Assembly (NCBI RefSeq): GCF_000224145.3
Contig: NC_020171.2
Coordinates: 1,003,391-1,067,390, forward strand
Direction of reading: 5' to 3'
Source: Ciona intestinalis
Lineage: Eukaryota > Chordata > Ascidiacea > Phlebobranchia > Cionidae
DNA length: 64,000 nucleotides
Numbering within the stretch: position 1 is the stretch's first letter; every line of letters starts with the position of its first letter. A program made the translations under genes and the position numbers. Shown piece by piece: positions 1 to 13,733 of the stretch. The notes under the pieces are model-generated. The model had not been told where the DNA came from. It saw nothing but the letters and a program-made list of their open reading frames with translations, and ran no database searches.

Positions 1-555
1 TTAACAAACTTTTAAAATACATTTATAACCTAATGAATTTCAGATACTAAGCCATAGCCAGACACACATGGGTATTGGCACATTAGAGACTTTAATTATT
101 AATGATATTCAATAGGGCTGTTGGGAAATTGGTAATAGACACGTCTAGTTTGTGATAAATGAATTTACACAATGTATGAAAATAACTAATGACCCTAAAG
201 TTTAAACTTGTTTTTTTTTCTGTTTTAAAAGTATTTTAAAAATATAGGAAAATTGTAGGAGTTAAAAAACTTATTCTATTTTATATGGGGGAGGTCCTAC
301 AGTGTGGCATGCAATGGGACATATCCGTTAAGTGTCTTGCCTAAGGACACATACAGAAACCAATATGATAGATTATATTCAAGATTTTATAGCAAAATAT
401 GCACAAACTATCCTTTTTTATCCGAAAAATACTTTCAAGGTTATACAAGTTTTTGGATGTGTAAACAATTTTAAAATTTGCAACAGTTTTAAAGAATAAT
501 TATAGAACAGTATCATTTTCACGTTTTTGATATCATGATATGAATAATTAATCAC

Positions 556-3500
556 CTGCAAATCCCTCACGACAGATGCACGTGAACCCTCCTTCCCGTG
601 ATAAACATTTCCCATTATTAACACAAGGTGACGAGTAACACATGTTTATTTCATCGGCACATTTGATGTCGTTTGTGAAACCAATGGGGCATTCACATCT
701 AAAATATTTTTTTTTTTTTTTTTTACATAAATATATATCTATAATGAAAAAATTGGTTCCAGTTTTTATGCTTTTTTTACATAATAACACAAAATAAAGG
801 TCAGATTTCATTCATAGATATATAGAAAAAATAGCCATATATAATGACAAAATCAATTTTTAAAACATCTTTTTATAGTTTTAAATAAATGAAAGGTGTA
901 AAAAAACTCTTAAACTGACAAGTTGTCTGAAAAAAAGTCACAAAGTAATAAAACCAACAAAAACTGACAACAATTTCAGAAGACGCTGCAACAAGGAACC
1001 TTCAAATTTAAAAATCATTGTAAAAACATTTTAAAACTTACTTGAGTTTATAAACTGGGTAGAAAACAAGTTTTAAATTTAAAAATCTTAAACATTTTTT
1101 TTTAAAACTTACTTGAGTTTATCAACTGGGTATAAAACAAGTTTTAAATTTAAAAATGTTGTAAAAATATCATAAAAACTCACTTGAGTTTATAAACTGG
1201 GTAGATAGGTCTAAATATCATCAGTCTTGAGGAAACAAATGGTGCTGTACTATCGAATGTTAGAACAGAGGAACAACGTTTATAGTTTTGACATGGCTCT
1301 CTAAGACAAATGTTGTCGTCAAATGGAAGCACATTGCGCGTTGTGAGCTCTGATAGGCGCTGCCGGTTTAAATATACCTGGAAAATGAGGAAATTAAGTT
1401 TGAGTAAAAAGGTTAAAAAATGAAAAAAAAAATGTAAAAGGGAAATAGGCTACAAAAAATGAAAAAGGGATTTGACAGCTGTCGGTTTAGATATATTAAA
1501 TATATACCAGAAAAATTGGAAATAAATTTAAGGTGCAAAAAGTGTGGTACAAAGTAAAAATAGGATAGAAAACTAAAAATGATTGGGTATACAATGTGAA
1601 AATTTGGGAGCAGAAATGGGAAAATTATTTGAATAAATTGAACATATTTATCTTAATGAGCAAATATATAATTGCCACAGCTGCATAAATCTGTTACAGC
1701 TACCAAATCTAATATACATTTCCTATACCCCTGGTGCTAACCTATTTTAGTGTGAAATTTAATTAAATTAAGCCCGTGGTGTAAGCTTTCCAAATCAAGT
1801 TAAGACTGTGAACATAAAACTGGAACCCATTCAAGCGTAGAGCAATTTACCAATTTATTATTTTGCGGTTTTGTTAGCCCTACTTGGCTAACCATGTGTG
1901 TGGAATGAGAAAATTTAGGAAGTAATTTTAATTTACAATTTGGTACACTGGTTAACATGCCCGCTTGTGAAGCTGTGATACAGAAGTTATGAGTTCAAGG
2001 CTCAATGCTGGTACCACTCTGGGTTTCTGGTATTTTTAATATTAAGTCAAGTGCCATGGCCCAGTTATTGGCAGGTCTGCTTCTAACCCAAAAGATACAG
2101 GTTCAAGGCCTAATGATGCTACCAACACTTAACGGTAAACCCTGATGATGTCCTGCCATATGGTAAAAAAAACATCAGTAATTTAAGATTCCAATTAAAA
2201 TTGCCAGAAGATCTCTTTGACAGCATTCGCTTTTAATTTGTAAAACTAAAAGCATATTTATTTATAACACAGACTGAAACAAATCGGGCACAAATTTTAC
2301 TCCCAAATTTAATAGCCCTAAAATGGGCAATAAAATATAGAATGGTGTTTGAAAACAAAATTCCTTTTAGGCAGGATATTCATAAAACAGAATGGGAGCA
2401 TAAAACACACATTTTAGAATAAGGTATTTCTTAGATATTTTTATTTTACTTTTAACAGTATTATAAATATATATATAACTAAAATATGCAGTAGAAAAGT
2501 AAAAATGTCCAAAATATTTTTTTAATTTTTATAACTTTTACCTCCGTGTTTTTAGTTATAGAACATATTGAAAGTTTTACCACAGTGCTTTTAAAACATA
2601 GTAAATCTGCACAAAATAGCACTCACTTGGTCTTGTAAATACTTTGACGTAAAAAATTCGCCTCTCTCCTTTTTAGCAGAAAAACTCACATTTAATATCT
2701 CATGCTTAACGTCTGTGTCGTTTTGAACATTAAAAACAAATACATTCTGCAAATAAAAGTCATCGTTAAGAATGCTTACATTGTATGACTTCAGCTATAT
2801 ATTAAAAGTTTCAAATTTATGAGACGTATGAGTAAATTTGTGTTTGTATAGTGTTAGCATGTGTATTAAGTAAATGACAAGTAAAATTTGGAAATTTATC
2901 GTTTTTGTGTTTAATACAGACTGTATTGTGTATATAAATACTGTATTATACAGTATTTAGGAGCAAATATTATAATAAAATGTTACTTAAGATTAATGTT
3001 TAAATAAATTGGTGCCAAAGTTATCGGACAAAAATTTATATATATATGTGTCATGCACTTTATGTGTGCCAAATAAATATTATAATTCCACTAATACCAA
3101 ATAGACCAAAAACGACAAAACTAGCGAAAGACTATCCATAATATATTATCATTGCCAAAAGTCAGACAGTAACAACATCAGTAGATTTGAGGACAATCAG
3201 ATGAAATACGATATGACTTGGAAATTGAAGCATTATCTATAGTAGGATCATGCCCAGGGGGATGGAAGCTCAAAATTGAACAAAATGTGTGATTGTATAA
3301 TGACTAAACGACTCGCAAAATTTAAAGAGATTTAAAATCGATTTTTTTTTACGGGTAGAAACTAAAATAATATAGGTTATAAAGCATGCTGTTTTATTAT
3401 GACATTTTTTGACAAAAATTGTGAAAATATACATGGAAAATCAGTTGCCTAATTACAAAGTAGTTTATAAACAATTTATAAATATTTGATGTAAAATTTT

Positions 3501-6500
3501 AGTAAACATTGATTATTTTCAAACACAAATAAACTTGGTACGGTATTTCTTGCAAAATTCTTGCTCAAAATTCATTAGAAGGGTGAATAGGTTGAAATAT
3601 TTTTGTGGTTTTAGAAAAAATGTCAACAACCCAAAGTGTGCGCAATCAAAGTCGACCAAACGTGGCCAATTTAAAGCTGGTCTACTGTAAGCATAAATAA
3701 CCTTGGGGTGGCATAGGGATTGTTGTGTAATGGAGCACAGAGGGATATAGGATGATTGAATAGGAACCAATTACTGGATTTGCTTCTATAGGGTATTGAC
3801 TCAATTTCCATTGGGGGATATGCAATGGTATTATTATATACAGAAAGATAATGCTATGGTATTCCTATAGCTTAATAGTAGGATAATATTGTAGTTAATA
3901 TTGTTATCCTACTGTCATATGGAAAATGCTATGCAAGTATGCATATTATTGAATTTTTTCTATATTTTAGTTAATAAAATGTTTTTTTTTTATTTTGTTC
4001 GAACCTATTGCTAGACACACTTTTAAATTGCTATACTAATTTACTAAACACAAAAAATGTATTTTAATAAAATTTCTTCAATAAAAATGGAAAAAGTTCT
4101 GAGCATTTTAATGGAATTTTTGCATTATGTTTTATTTAATTAAGTGGCATTTCATGTTGGCCTGTTGCTAGACACATTTTCAAATTGCCGCACTAATTTT
4201 GGGTTTAAGTAATTTAAGCACCTGCATAAAGTACTTATTACTGAAACCGCTTTGGTAATTTTGTCTGCTGGTTTTGTACTATGTGTACATAAGCATTATA
4301 AACTAACTGCTTAGAAAAGGATATTTCAAATTAGAGAGACATTATTGTATGCTTTGGCACCATTTGTTCTACTCCATTTAATAAAGATATTGTTTTTAGA
4401 GCAAAACACACTGAAACTAGACCTAGACACATATGTATATACATTCTACCACAGTGCAATTTTCAGACATCAAAACCAAGGTTTTACAAGAAAAACAACT
4501 GTTAAATTGTAAGGATCTGGTGCTACGAAAACAAAAGTGACAAAAATCAAGTCCAACCAATTGAATAATATCAGATATATATTTTGCTCAAATGGCATTG
4601 TCAGTCTCTTATTTAAATTGGATCTCAATTTGCGCACCAGATCAGGGTCAGATTTGCGAAATTTTTAGAGTTATATATGTCTTAAATTGTCTGCCACATA
4701 TATAAAGGTGTTTATATAACTTAAATTGTATTTGACAACCATTCACAATTTGTTAAGTAGTTTTATAACGTCAAGTAACAACAGTAGTTAGCTGTCCGCG
4801 CTTCTATTCATAAACGTTGACATAATACTACAAGTTTAACACTTGAATAGTTCCTATGTCTGTATAATAAACACCAAACCCATTCAATGAACAAGTTATA
4901 CACACAATAACATTACAAAATTACTATTAGGCTATCATAATACAAAATGCACTATTAAACAAAAACAGTCCAAAACAGATATAGCTACAGTTTTAAGAAA
5001 ACTATTACAGTAAGTGTTGTACTGTTTCTGATATTATATATATATAGAGAGAGAGAGATTTTTGCAAAAAAATATATTAATAATATTGTATTTATGTACC
5101 AATTCTTTTTTAGGAAAAATTAGCATTTGTAACTGAATTATTTTTTTAAGACAGTAGCAAAAATATTACCTTTAATGGGTAAAAATTTAGTTACTAAAAT
5201 AGTAAAACTTTAATCAGAAAACGACTAGCGTTTGTAAAAGAGTGATTCACTCTCTTTGTGACTCGTAGTTTTTATTGCCGCGTCAGAACCTCTTTTGTTG
5301 TTGAGCAAATAAACTTAGTAAATAGGCCACTTAAGTATATGTGAGATAGGGGTATGCTTTGTAACTTTAGAAGCCTGTGTACTGGTATGTAGCAACAACA
5401 ATACACAAAGCTAACCCATTTCAAGACACTACTTTCACTAGTTACATTTTAATAAAAACATTTTTTGCCACTTTTTTCGCAACTAAGACTAAAAAAGCAC
5501 TTTTTTTAAAAAACTTTATGAAAAAAACAATTTTGTCTCAATATTTGGGCGAAAAATAGACATTTTATGCGTGAAACAAATTTTTAAAACTACACTGTAA
5601 AACTATCTAAAATAACATTTTTTATATCAAAATGTATAGACACACATACAGACATATATGATATAAATAGTATACAAAGCCTTAAGTCTATGTACACAGT
5701 GAGTGTTACATACATTACACAGGTGTTCCCACTTTAAACACTAAAGATAATATTTTGAAAAATGACTTTTGATAAAGTTGCCATGTATTGACTGTTACAA
5801 AAACTTTAATTTGGAATGACAAGGTTATATACTGTAAATGAAGATATCCAATACATATATAAGACTTTTGAATGGTTGTATGAACAAAATAGATATGCAG
5901 GAGTTGGGCAATTAGGGAAAACAAAAAAGAAACAAAAAATAAACCAAAATCACCAAATAACTGCCAATTATTGAATCAATAAAAAACACCAGAAAATTCC
6001 AAATTTGCCAAAACCGAAAAACGAACTTCCAATTAAGCGTACAAAGCTAGACACCTCATACATCAAAAGCATAACAAGTGGCACAACAAGAAATTTTTTG
6101 AAAGATTTTAAGATATTTTTAAACTTTTTTTTCTGCTACCCGATATGTAATGTTGAGGCAGCACTCAAAACGCTAACGCGGCGTGAGACGGACACACACA
6201 GTGGTTACAAACTGCAGTGACACATGAAGTTTGTAACGTATACCCTTGTGGGTAGCACTATGCACTTGAAATGGGGTTGATAGGGGTAAGATCTATAATG
6301 GGGTATGACGCAAATGAGTTTTGAAATATATAATATTATGTTTTTAAGGAATAGAGTGTTTGAAACAAGATTAAAATATATAAATATATTTAATGCTCTT
6401 TTAAACACCTTTTTTCTGCCCATTATCATATTTGATTTACAGCAATTTCTAGTAATGCTACAGTGTTACACTTAGGGGAAATGAGCCAACTGTAGCACAA

Positions 6501-9500
6501 ATCTTAGACCCCATGGCGTGCCTCACTGTAGGACCTCACTCATATAGAATATCCCAACAATTTTTACACCATATTTGACCATACAGCTTAAAATCAACAT
6601 AACACCGTTTCCTAGACCACTTTTACTTTAACCAGAGATAAATTGTGACATGGAACAGCAAGTACAAATCAACGAAAACAAAACAAACAACCAAAAAGAG
6701 CTGTAATCTCCTATAACAAGTCAAGCAAAAAATCGGATAAGTCCAAAATTTGCCACGCTTACGTAGAGAAAGTCAAACAAAATATCAGTTTCAACTAGAT
6801 TTATCTGGTTATAACAGGACTAAAATAATAACAAAACAAATTTTCGTACATTTTTTACAGTTTTTACCAAGTTTTTACCATAAAACAATTTCATAAACTT
6901 TTTTACGTTTTTTTTATAAAACATATTTGATTTTGTACATGTTATTTCTTAACAAATAGAAATAGCACCTTAAGTGCAGAGAATTCAATAGCAATTTGTC
7001 AGTCTACTCTTATAGATTAGGCATTTCATCATTATGCAAATATTTAACTATGAAGACTCCTAATCACAAAAGCCAATGCCGACGAAACCAATAAAGGTTC
7101 ACTATTTTCTAAGGCGAAAATGTTTGCTGTACATTTTTGTTATATATTTTGTGCTATGAATACTGGGATTTCTAAAGCAGAATTTCAATGCTACTGTGTA
7201 ATGCTATATAGGGCGTATTCATATGAATTAGAAGGTATAATAAGGTACAATAATTGGAGATATACAAAAGTAAACAAAATTGGAATAAATGATAGACTTA
7301 AATGCACATGTAAAATATGAACAAAACTAGTTAAAAAATGGCACAAAAACTGGTCAAATAATAGAAAAGCAATAAGAGCATTACAATACGTGAAATACGT
7401 CTGCAAAACTGTTTAAAACTGGTTGCAGCCGCATAAAACCAATCAAAAACAGCTAAAGCTCTTACCTTAGACGTTGTATTGAGAATGTTTGCCAATCCAT
7501 CAATAAAACTGTACATGAGTGGTGATAGGAAGGAATAAGCATTCATATGTAGGACTCTCACTGTTATACTGTGGCTAAGCATTTCATCAGTGATGCCAGT
7601 CACTCTTAAAGTACACCATGCAGGGGTGCGGTGAAGACCATCTGGCAACACAGGGTAAAGTTTGTATTTTGGCAGAATTTATGTTTTATTAACGAAATCT
7701 TATTTTTTTGCTTGAAATTGTACCTAACACTTATTTTCTTTTTAAATCAGTTCAATAAATTAAAAAGTAAAAACTTCATGGCAATTAATACAAAAAGGAT
7801 AATATTTTTACCTGATACTTCAATTCTCATTCTGGTAGAGAATTGCCGGTTACTATCAAGAGCCGTCTTGTTTAATCCAATTTCACCAGTGTTATGTTGT
7901 AACAGAAGCAATTTACCATCATTGCCAGATAAAAACCTGTGTTTTTAATGAAAAATTGTTAAAAATGGAAAAATTGTGTAGTTTTTTCGGAGAATTCTCT
8001 GAACAGCTTGTAACAATTTTATCTAGTTTGAAATTGTTGATAAAATACAACGGCAAAATGTTTTTTTTTTTTTTTAAGATTGAGTGCTGTGAAGGAGGTA
8101 ACAAAAAAACAACACGTCATACAAATCGCCTGCCAATATTTTGCCCAAATCATCAGTCTCTTATAGATAATTACTAATTAGGTAAATTTATTTTGTAAAA
8201 ATTTAGCAAAAATTGTCCAATTTTTATAATTTTTTTTGAATTACTCCAAAGTACCCACCTGTATGTAAGGGTGTCGCTGACGTCTGGGTCATAGGCAGGT
8301 ACTTCCCCTATCACCCCTACAGGGAAAGAATCACTGAGGCGTGTCCGATAATTATTAAACACAATCTCAAAGTCCGACAGCACAGGATTGTTGTCATTGC
8401 AGTCTTGGACTAAAATATGAACTGTAGCCTGGAATCAAATTAGTCAAAGTAAATATTTTATATTTGAAATTACATATAAAAAAGAAAGGGATTTTTAAAA
8501 AAAAAATTTAAAAAAAAAAAAATTCCGGTATAAAATTGTTAAAATGTTCAATCATAGGAAACCTCACTGATAAATGTGGTGAAAGTAATATACTTTGGCT
8601 CTGCTTGTTTGTCTAGACAGCTAACAGTAGTAAAACCAAATTAAAATTGTTTTAAACAAATTTTAGATTCAAAATATTGCAATTTAAACCAATAAAAACA
8701 CAACGTACTTGGCTGACTAGTTCATTAGAAAGTGCTGAAACTATAAACGTATAATTTCTTTTCCTCTCATAATCCAACACATCTACTGTCGCAAGTTCTC
8801 CTGTGTCGGGGTTCAGTTTCCAATATCTTAAAACCTCAGGGTCGTGACCAATATCGTATATAATATCCGAAGTTGTTTGGTCAGGGTCTGTGGCTTTTAT
8901 ACGAGCCACTACGTGCCCGATGTCCACGTCTTCCTTTACCTGTATGTGGATTGGGGTAGAAGGAAAAAGTGAACAGGAGGTGTATGGATACATACTGTTG
9001 TGACACATATGGTGTATTCTCTAATTTTATGTGTCTGGTGTATAAGAAAACGCTACGTTATAACTCAACATTAAGCATGAGGTTAATTGATTTATATTAT
9101 GTGCGTTTGTGTGGTGTATTCAAGTAGACACCCATATTATAACTATACAGTAAGTATAAGGTGTATGAAAACACCAAGTATAAGGTGTATGAAAACACCA
9201 AGTATAAGGTGTATGAAAACACCGTCTGCCTGGTATATAAGAAGACACCCCTGTTATAACAGAACTTGACAGTGAGCATGAGGTGCATAAATTTGAATAC
9301 ATACAATGTGTCTGAATACCATAGTACAACTCAACTAAAGTATATAAGAAAACAGGTTGAAAAAATACTAATACAATATTACAATAATCTCACAATCAAC
9401 CAACCAACACTAACCTTGAAATAGAGAGTGTCGTTTTTAAATGTTGGTGGATTGTCATCCACATCAAGTATGTTTATAGTAATAGCAACTGAGGAGCTTA

Positions 9501-12500
9501 ATTTGGGGGTTCCTTGGTCAACAGCAAAAGCTACAAGGTCATATTTGTCTATGTGCTCACGGTCTAACCTGTTGTTAAAATAGAATTGTAGGTTTAGTTG
9601 GAAAAAAACTGTTTAAACAGAACCTTAAAAGCATAAAATATGTAAAAAAAATACAATTTACGGTAAAATATCAACAACAAATCGGTAAAAAATTCTCTTT
9701 AATTTAAAAAGGATAGCCTAATATAATATAGCCTATATATAATTTAAAAGAATACTGTTGCTCAAAATAAAAAGATATACATTTCAAAGAACTTGAATCA
9801 TATCATATTGTCAGTTACTGAGAGTATGATGTTTTTGCCTAAGCACATAATTATCTAATTACGCTACATTAAAACAAATAGTCTTTGATTATTAAAACAC
9901 TTACGGTAGGGCTGTTCTTATATCTCCACTGTGCGGATCCACAGAAAAATATCCGTTTCCATTATTACCCCCCTCAAAAGTGTATCTTATTTCGCCATTA
10001 TTACTGGAATCACGATCAGTTGCGTGTATAGTAAGCACACGTTGAGAAACTCTGCTGTCTTCTGATACTTCTCCTGTGTTAAGTAGTGTAGTGTTAATAT
10101 ATGTATTGTATTGCTGTATAGGTGAAAATCACATTGAAATGATATTATGTTATAGCATGTTTTACACTCAAAAAAAAGAAAAACATAAATTTGTTGTTAG
10201 TCATACATTACATACAAAATGCAATTGTAGACTTTCGCATAGCATAACCTGCCTGGCACAATGCACTTGAAATAACAACACTAAACAGACCATACAGCTT
10301 ATTTCCACTGATAAAAGGCTTATGTATATTATAACAAGCATTATCAGTACAATTTATGTATTTCATTACGACAGCTCTGTACATGCAGAATACTTACTCA
10401 TTTTTAAACCGGCTGGAAAATGGTCCGGTGCTAATTTTGCATGGAAAGTAATAAATTGTAAAAATAAATTGTAAAAAGGCGACACTTTTTGGCCCACAAC
10501 AGTAAAGTAACAGTATGAGAATTTAATTATTAGCCTTAAATTCTCATTATTACAATAGGGCAGTGTAGATATTTAGTTTTACAGTGCATAGTGTGTACTA
10601 CCACCAGTTTTAACATTTGACAAAAAATGGGGAGAATTACTAAACCTTAAAACTACACTGCAAAAAATAACAAATTTGAAAAACCAAAATATTTTGTTTC
10701 GATTTTTATAAATAAACAATGTTGTATTTAAGAAACGTTTAAGGGAAATTGTAATTGAGTTAGGCCTACAGCACAAAACCCAAACTGGCAGCAGACACAT
10801 GGCACCCGTGACAGTGCAAAGCAGTAAGCTGTCTACACTCTACACCATGCTTTAAATAATGAATGAGCGCATGAGGCATATGCTAACCTTGGTATTTTGT
10901 CTGTTGAAAAACAGGGGCGTTGTCATTTATGTCCGTGAGCGATATTTCCACAACAGCTCTGTCTTCTTCAGGGGGTATACCATTGTCACGGGCAATGACG
11001 CCCAACATTATTTTTGAAAGGTTGTCAAAATCGAGTTTTTGTCGGGTACGGATTTCGCCATTGTTGGAATTAATTTGAAAATTGCTGCAAAAAATTTAAA
11101 TTAAATGAGAAAAATTACGCCTTTTGCTCTATATGCATATTTCGTTTGGGGTACCACTTAATTCAAAATACTATTTTTGCTCAATACACAAGTAAAACTA
11201 GATAGTTTACCATGTGAAAATGTTCCATTCTAATCTACATGGGTGGATCCTGCAGCATAACACATTATTTTACCTCAACAAGCATTGTTTAAAAAGGTAC
11301 ACAGCTACACTCCCTACCCAATTCCCCCCCTTACATACAAAAAACGAACAGTATTTACCTGACAGCATCTGAGAAGCAATACGTTATTCTTGCATTATCT
11401 CCTATGTCTCCATCCACCGCATGTACTTGTACAACCAAGTGACCTATCGGTACATTCTCAGGCAAAGTCACAGGGTAATAGTTAGGTTCGAAAATTGGGG
11501 TATGTGAATTTGTGTCTGTAACATTGATGTATACAAACGTTGTGTTTTTAAGAGACCCATCGCTGGCTTCAACAGTAAGTCTATAATGGCGTTGCTCATT
11601 ATAATCCAATGCCTTTGCAAGGCTGATTTTTCCAATGCCATTTCGACTGATTATACTGAATTTTCGATCTTGATTTCCAGCAATTATTCTGTAACTAATA
11701 CTGATTGTAGCATCCGTGTCAGGGTCCCTTGCTTCTATGTTTATTATTGGAGATTTTAAAGCCATATCTTCAGCAACTCGCTTCTGGTAGCTGTTTGAAG
11801 TAAAGTATGGAGCGTTGTCATTCACATCGCGTACATTTATGGTAACTTGTGTTGTTGCGGTGCGTCGTGGGCTCCCGTGGTCACTAGCTTGCACTGTAAA
11901 TGTATAACTGCCTTGCCTCTCATGGTCCAATTTTTGGGATAGCTGTATGGTGCCGTTTTGTAGGTCAATCCGGAAAGGGACTGGGGATCCTCTATTTAAG
12001 ATGGTGTAAGCGATCCGGGAGCTAGATCTAAGAGCATCCCCATCTTCTGCTTCAACTTGGAGGATCTTAGAACCAACAGGGGCACTTTCGAGAACCACTT
12101 TGTTGTATGGTGAACTTATAAAGTGCGGAGTGTTGTCATTTATGTCCAAAACTTGAACGTTTACTAAGCCTGATGTGTTAGAGAGAGCAGGACGGCCGTT
12201 GTCTGTTGCACGGACCCTTAACTGGTATCTTTTAGTTACTTCGTAGTCCAAGCGAGCAATTAGTGAAATTTCTCCGGTTTGTGGGTTTATTCGGAAAGTT
12301 CTGCGGCCAGAGTATAGGACATAGGACACTAAACCATTCATGCCAGAGTCTGCATCTGTAGCAGAAATATTAGCAATTATGGAATTCACTCTTGCATTTT
12401 CGTACACACGTACGTTGTACTGAGCCCTAGTAAATTGTGGGTGATTGTCGTTTACATCCTCAATGGTAACAGTAACTGGTACAGTGCTATTACGAGATGG

Positions 12501-13733
12501 TGAGCCTTGGTCTCTTGCCGCAATTGTTAACAAGTACTGTGAATGTGCCTCACGGTCAATAAGACCATTTACAATAAGGTTCCCTTCTTGTGTGATAGCA
12601 AAAGCATTGGTATGAGGCACACTACGCACAATAGAGTATGTCAGTTCCCCGTTTTTCCCACTGTCAGCATCATCTGCCTTCACAGTTTGAATTTGGGTCC
12701 TGATCGCTTGATTTTCACGGATTGCTACATTGTATCCTGACGGTCGTTCAAAAATAGGACTGTTGTCATTAACGTCTATAACATACACCTTCAGGGTACC
12801 ACGGGCTTGGTTAATATCTGGCCTTACCGCGAATACATTAAAAAAATGGATGCTCATATCCTCTCTGTCAAGAGAACTATTCGTGGTTATAACTCCAGTG
12901 TGCGGATCAATTCGAAATAATTCAAGACTGTGGCGATTTTGTCTTGGTTCTAATCTGTACACTACGTTTTGTGTGGCAACTTCGTTTCTGGCGTACGCTC
13001 TCATGGTTGTAACTGGTGAACCAGCGGGCAGGTTTTCTGATATACGAACGCTTCTGTTGGGAACTTGGAAGTAAACGTAGTCAGAGGTTCCCCTTCTACG
13101 CCTGCCTCCTCTCGAAGCGAAAGTATGGGAGAGTCCAGAAGAGTAATGGACTATAACACGTGAAACCTGGGGTGGAAGTGTAAAATTGCTTGTTCTACAC
13201 TCCAAAATTGTCTGGTCAAACGCAAGGTGGCGTGAGCTGTAAACTCTACGATGAAAGGTTGGGCAACTACATAATGTTGCTGGTGTTAATGAGTTTGGAC
13301 AGCGACTTGGAACACCTCGTCTAAGAAGTCGTTCAAACTCTTTCCTTTTTAGAAAAACGTTGACTGCCTTTTCTTGTCTAGATAAAATGTTTTTTTTAGA
13401 GTTTTTGATAAATGATGCTTCGAATTCCAAAAAAAATGGTATTATAGATTCAAATTTGCCATTTTTTGACCGGAGTGTCACTTCAAATGATGTGAAATCT
13501 GTCCAGGACGATTTGGCTGGTGAATATCTCAGAGATTTTGATTGTTTATCGTAATATAAAGCACTGGTTTGAGATAATTTCGGGTTCAAAATGGCGTCGA
13601 ATTTTTTATGGATACCAGTGAAGTTAAAGATAGTGCAGTCTTCTTGTAGATTCTCTTCGACAATGATTTTATATCCATAAGTAAAGACGACACACACTTG
13701 GAATAGGAGAATAATCCTCAAAAGGACAACCAT
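556..13733 (-). CDS. CELSR: CELSR/Flamingo seven-pass cadherin, N-terminal part (gene continues past the left edge)
   Basis: Adhesion GPCR of the plasma membrane, known for homophilic adhesion and planar cell polarity. Eleven coding exons seen: 13733-11359, 11084-10888, 10073-9905, 9568-9415, 8939-8709, 8428-8259, 7936-7812, 7641-7466, 2746-2627, 1377-1184, 698-556; all phases agree (about 1351 codons). The start Met opens a hydrophobic signal peptide (MVVLLRIILLFQVCVVF). A furin-like RRRR-G site lies near residue 213, just before cadherin repeat 1. Eight cadherin repeats end in DVNDNSP, DVNDNHP, DINDNTP, DVNDNAP, TDTNSHTP, DINDNAP, DVDDNPP and DCNDNNP; a ninth unit begins with the CELSR-typical TYRFLSGN. 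The flamingo box follows (FNVQNDTDV, VLPFDDNICLREPC), then the first EGF. The remaining EGFs, laminin G domains, GAIN/GPS and seven helices lie outside. The fifth repeat lacks the usual DxNDN calcium motif. Identity is very secure; the paralogue class cannot be told. Confidence 0.96.
1033..1205. repeat. 71-bp tandem triplication over a CELSR exon 3' end and splice donor
   Basis: Units begin at 1033, 1104 and 1175, so the period is 71 bp twice over. The third copy contains the real end of the CELSR exon (low end 1184) and its donor GTGAGT. The other two copies lie downstream in gene orientation and repeat about 22 nt of exon end followed by a donor that has become GTAAGT. The copies are near identical over the shared part, which suggests recent duplication. 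Confidence 0.85.
1930..2135 (+). repeat. Two tRNA-like SINE-head fragments in a CELSR intron
   Basis: The stretch reads like the tRNA-derived head of the SINE family seen elsewhere in the window. A 'ctggttaacatgcccgctt' segment is followed by a B-box match (gttcaaggc near 1993). A second partial head lies around 2080-2135 with 'gttcaaggcc' and 'gctaccaa'. It has no usable tRNA cloverleaf. Confidence 0.45.
2747..7465 (-). other. Large CELSR intron (4.7 kb)
   Basis: This is the longest intron of the gene in the window. I see no coding exon in it on either strand. It is AT-rich, with TA and AG simple repeats near 5034-5060 and a fragment of a dispersed low-copy family near 6470-6600. The short open frames here (60-105 codons) show no domain or splice support. 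Confidence 0.6.
9148..9225. repeat. 24-bp minisatellite in a CELSR intron
   Basis: Three consecutive copies of a 24-bp unit (aagtataaggtgtatgaaaa plus cacc). The flanks from 9010 to 9330 contain diverged monomers of the 71-bp repeat that is tandem at 58506-58809. Confidence 0.8.

Noticed and set aside
1..555. Further CELSR EGF exon at the left edge
   Set aside because: No cysteine-rich frame with the required phase and acceptor was visible; the next exon must lie outside the window.
7331..7651. 106-codon minus-strand ORF as a separate gene
   Set aside because: Its N-terminal part is the CELSR exon at 7466-7641; the remainder is intron read-through.
9087..9329. ORFs on both strands with repeated 'SIRCMKTP' or 'FSYTLYLV' peptides
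   Set aside because: Translations of the 24-bp minisatellite in a CELSR intron.
12543..13074. Plus-strand ORFs opposite the first CELSR exon
   Set aside because: Antisense shadows of a long, well-supported coding exon.
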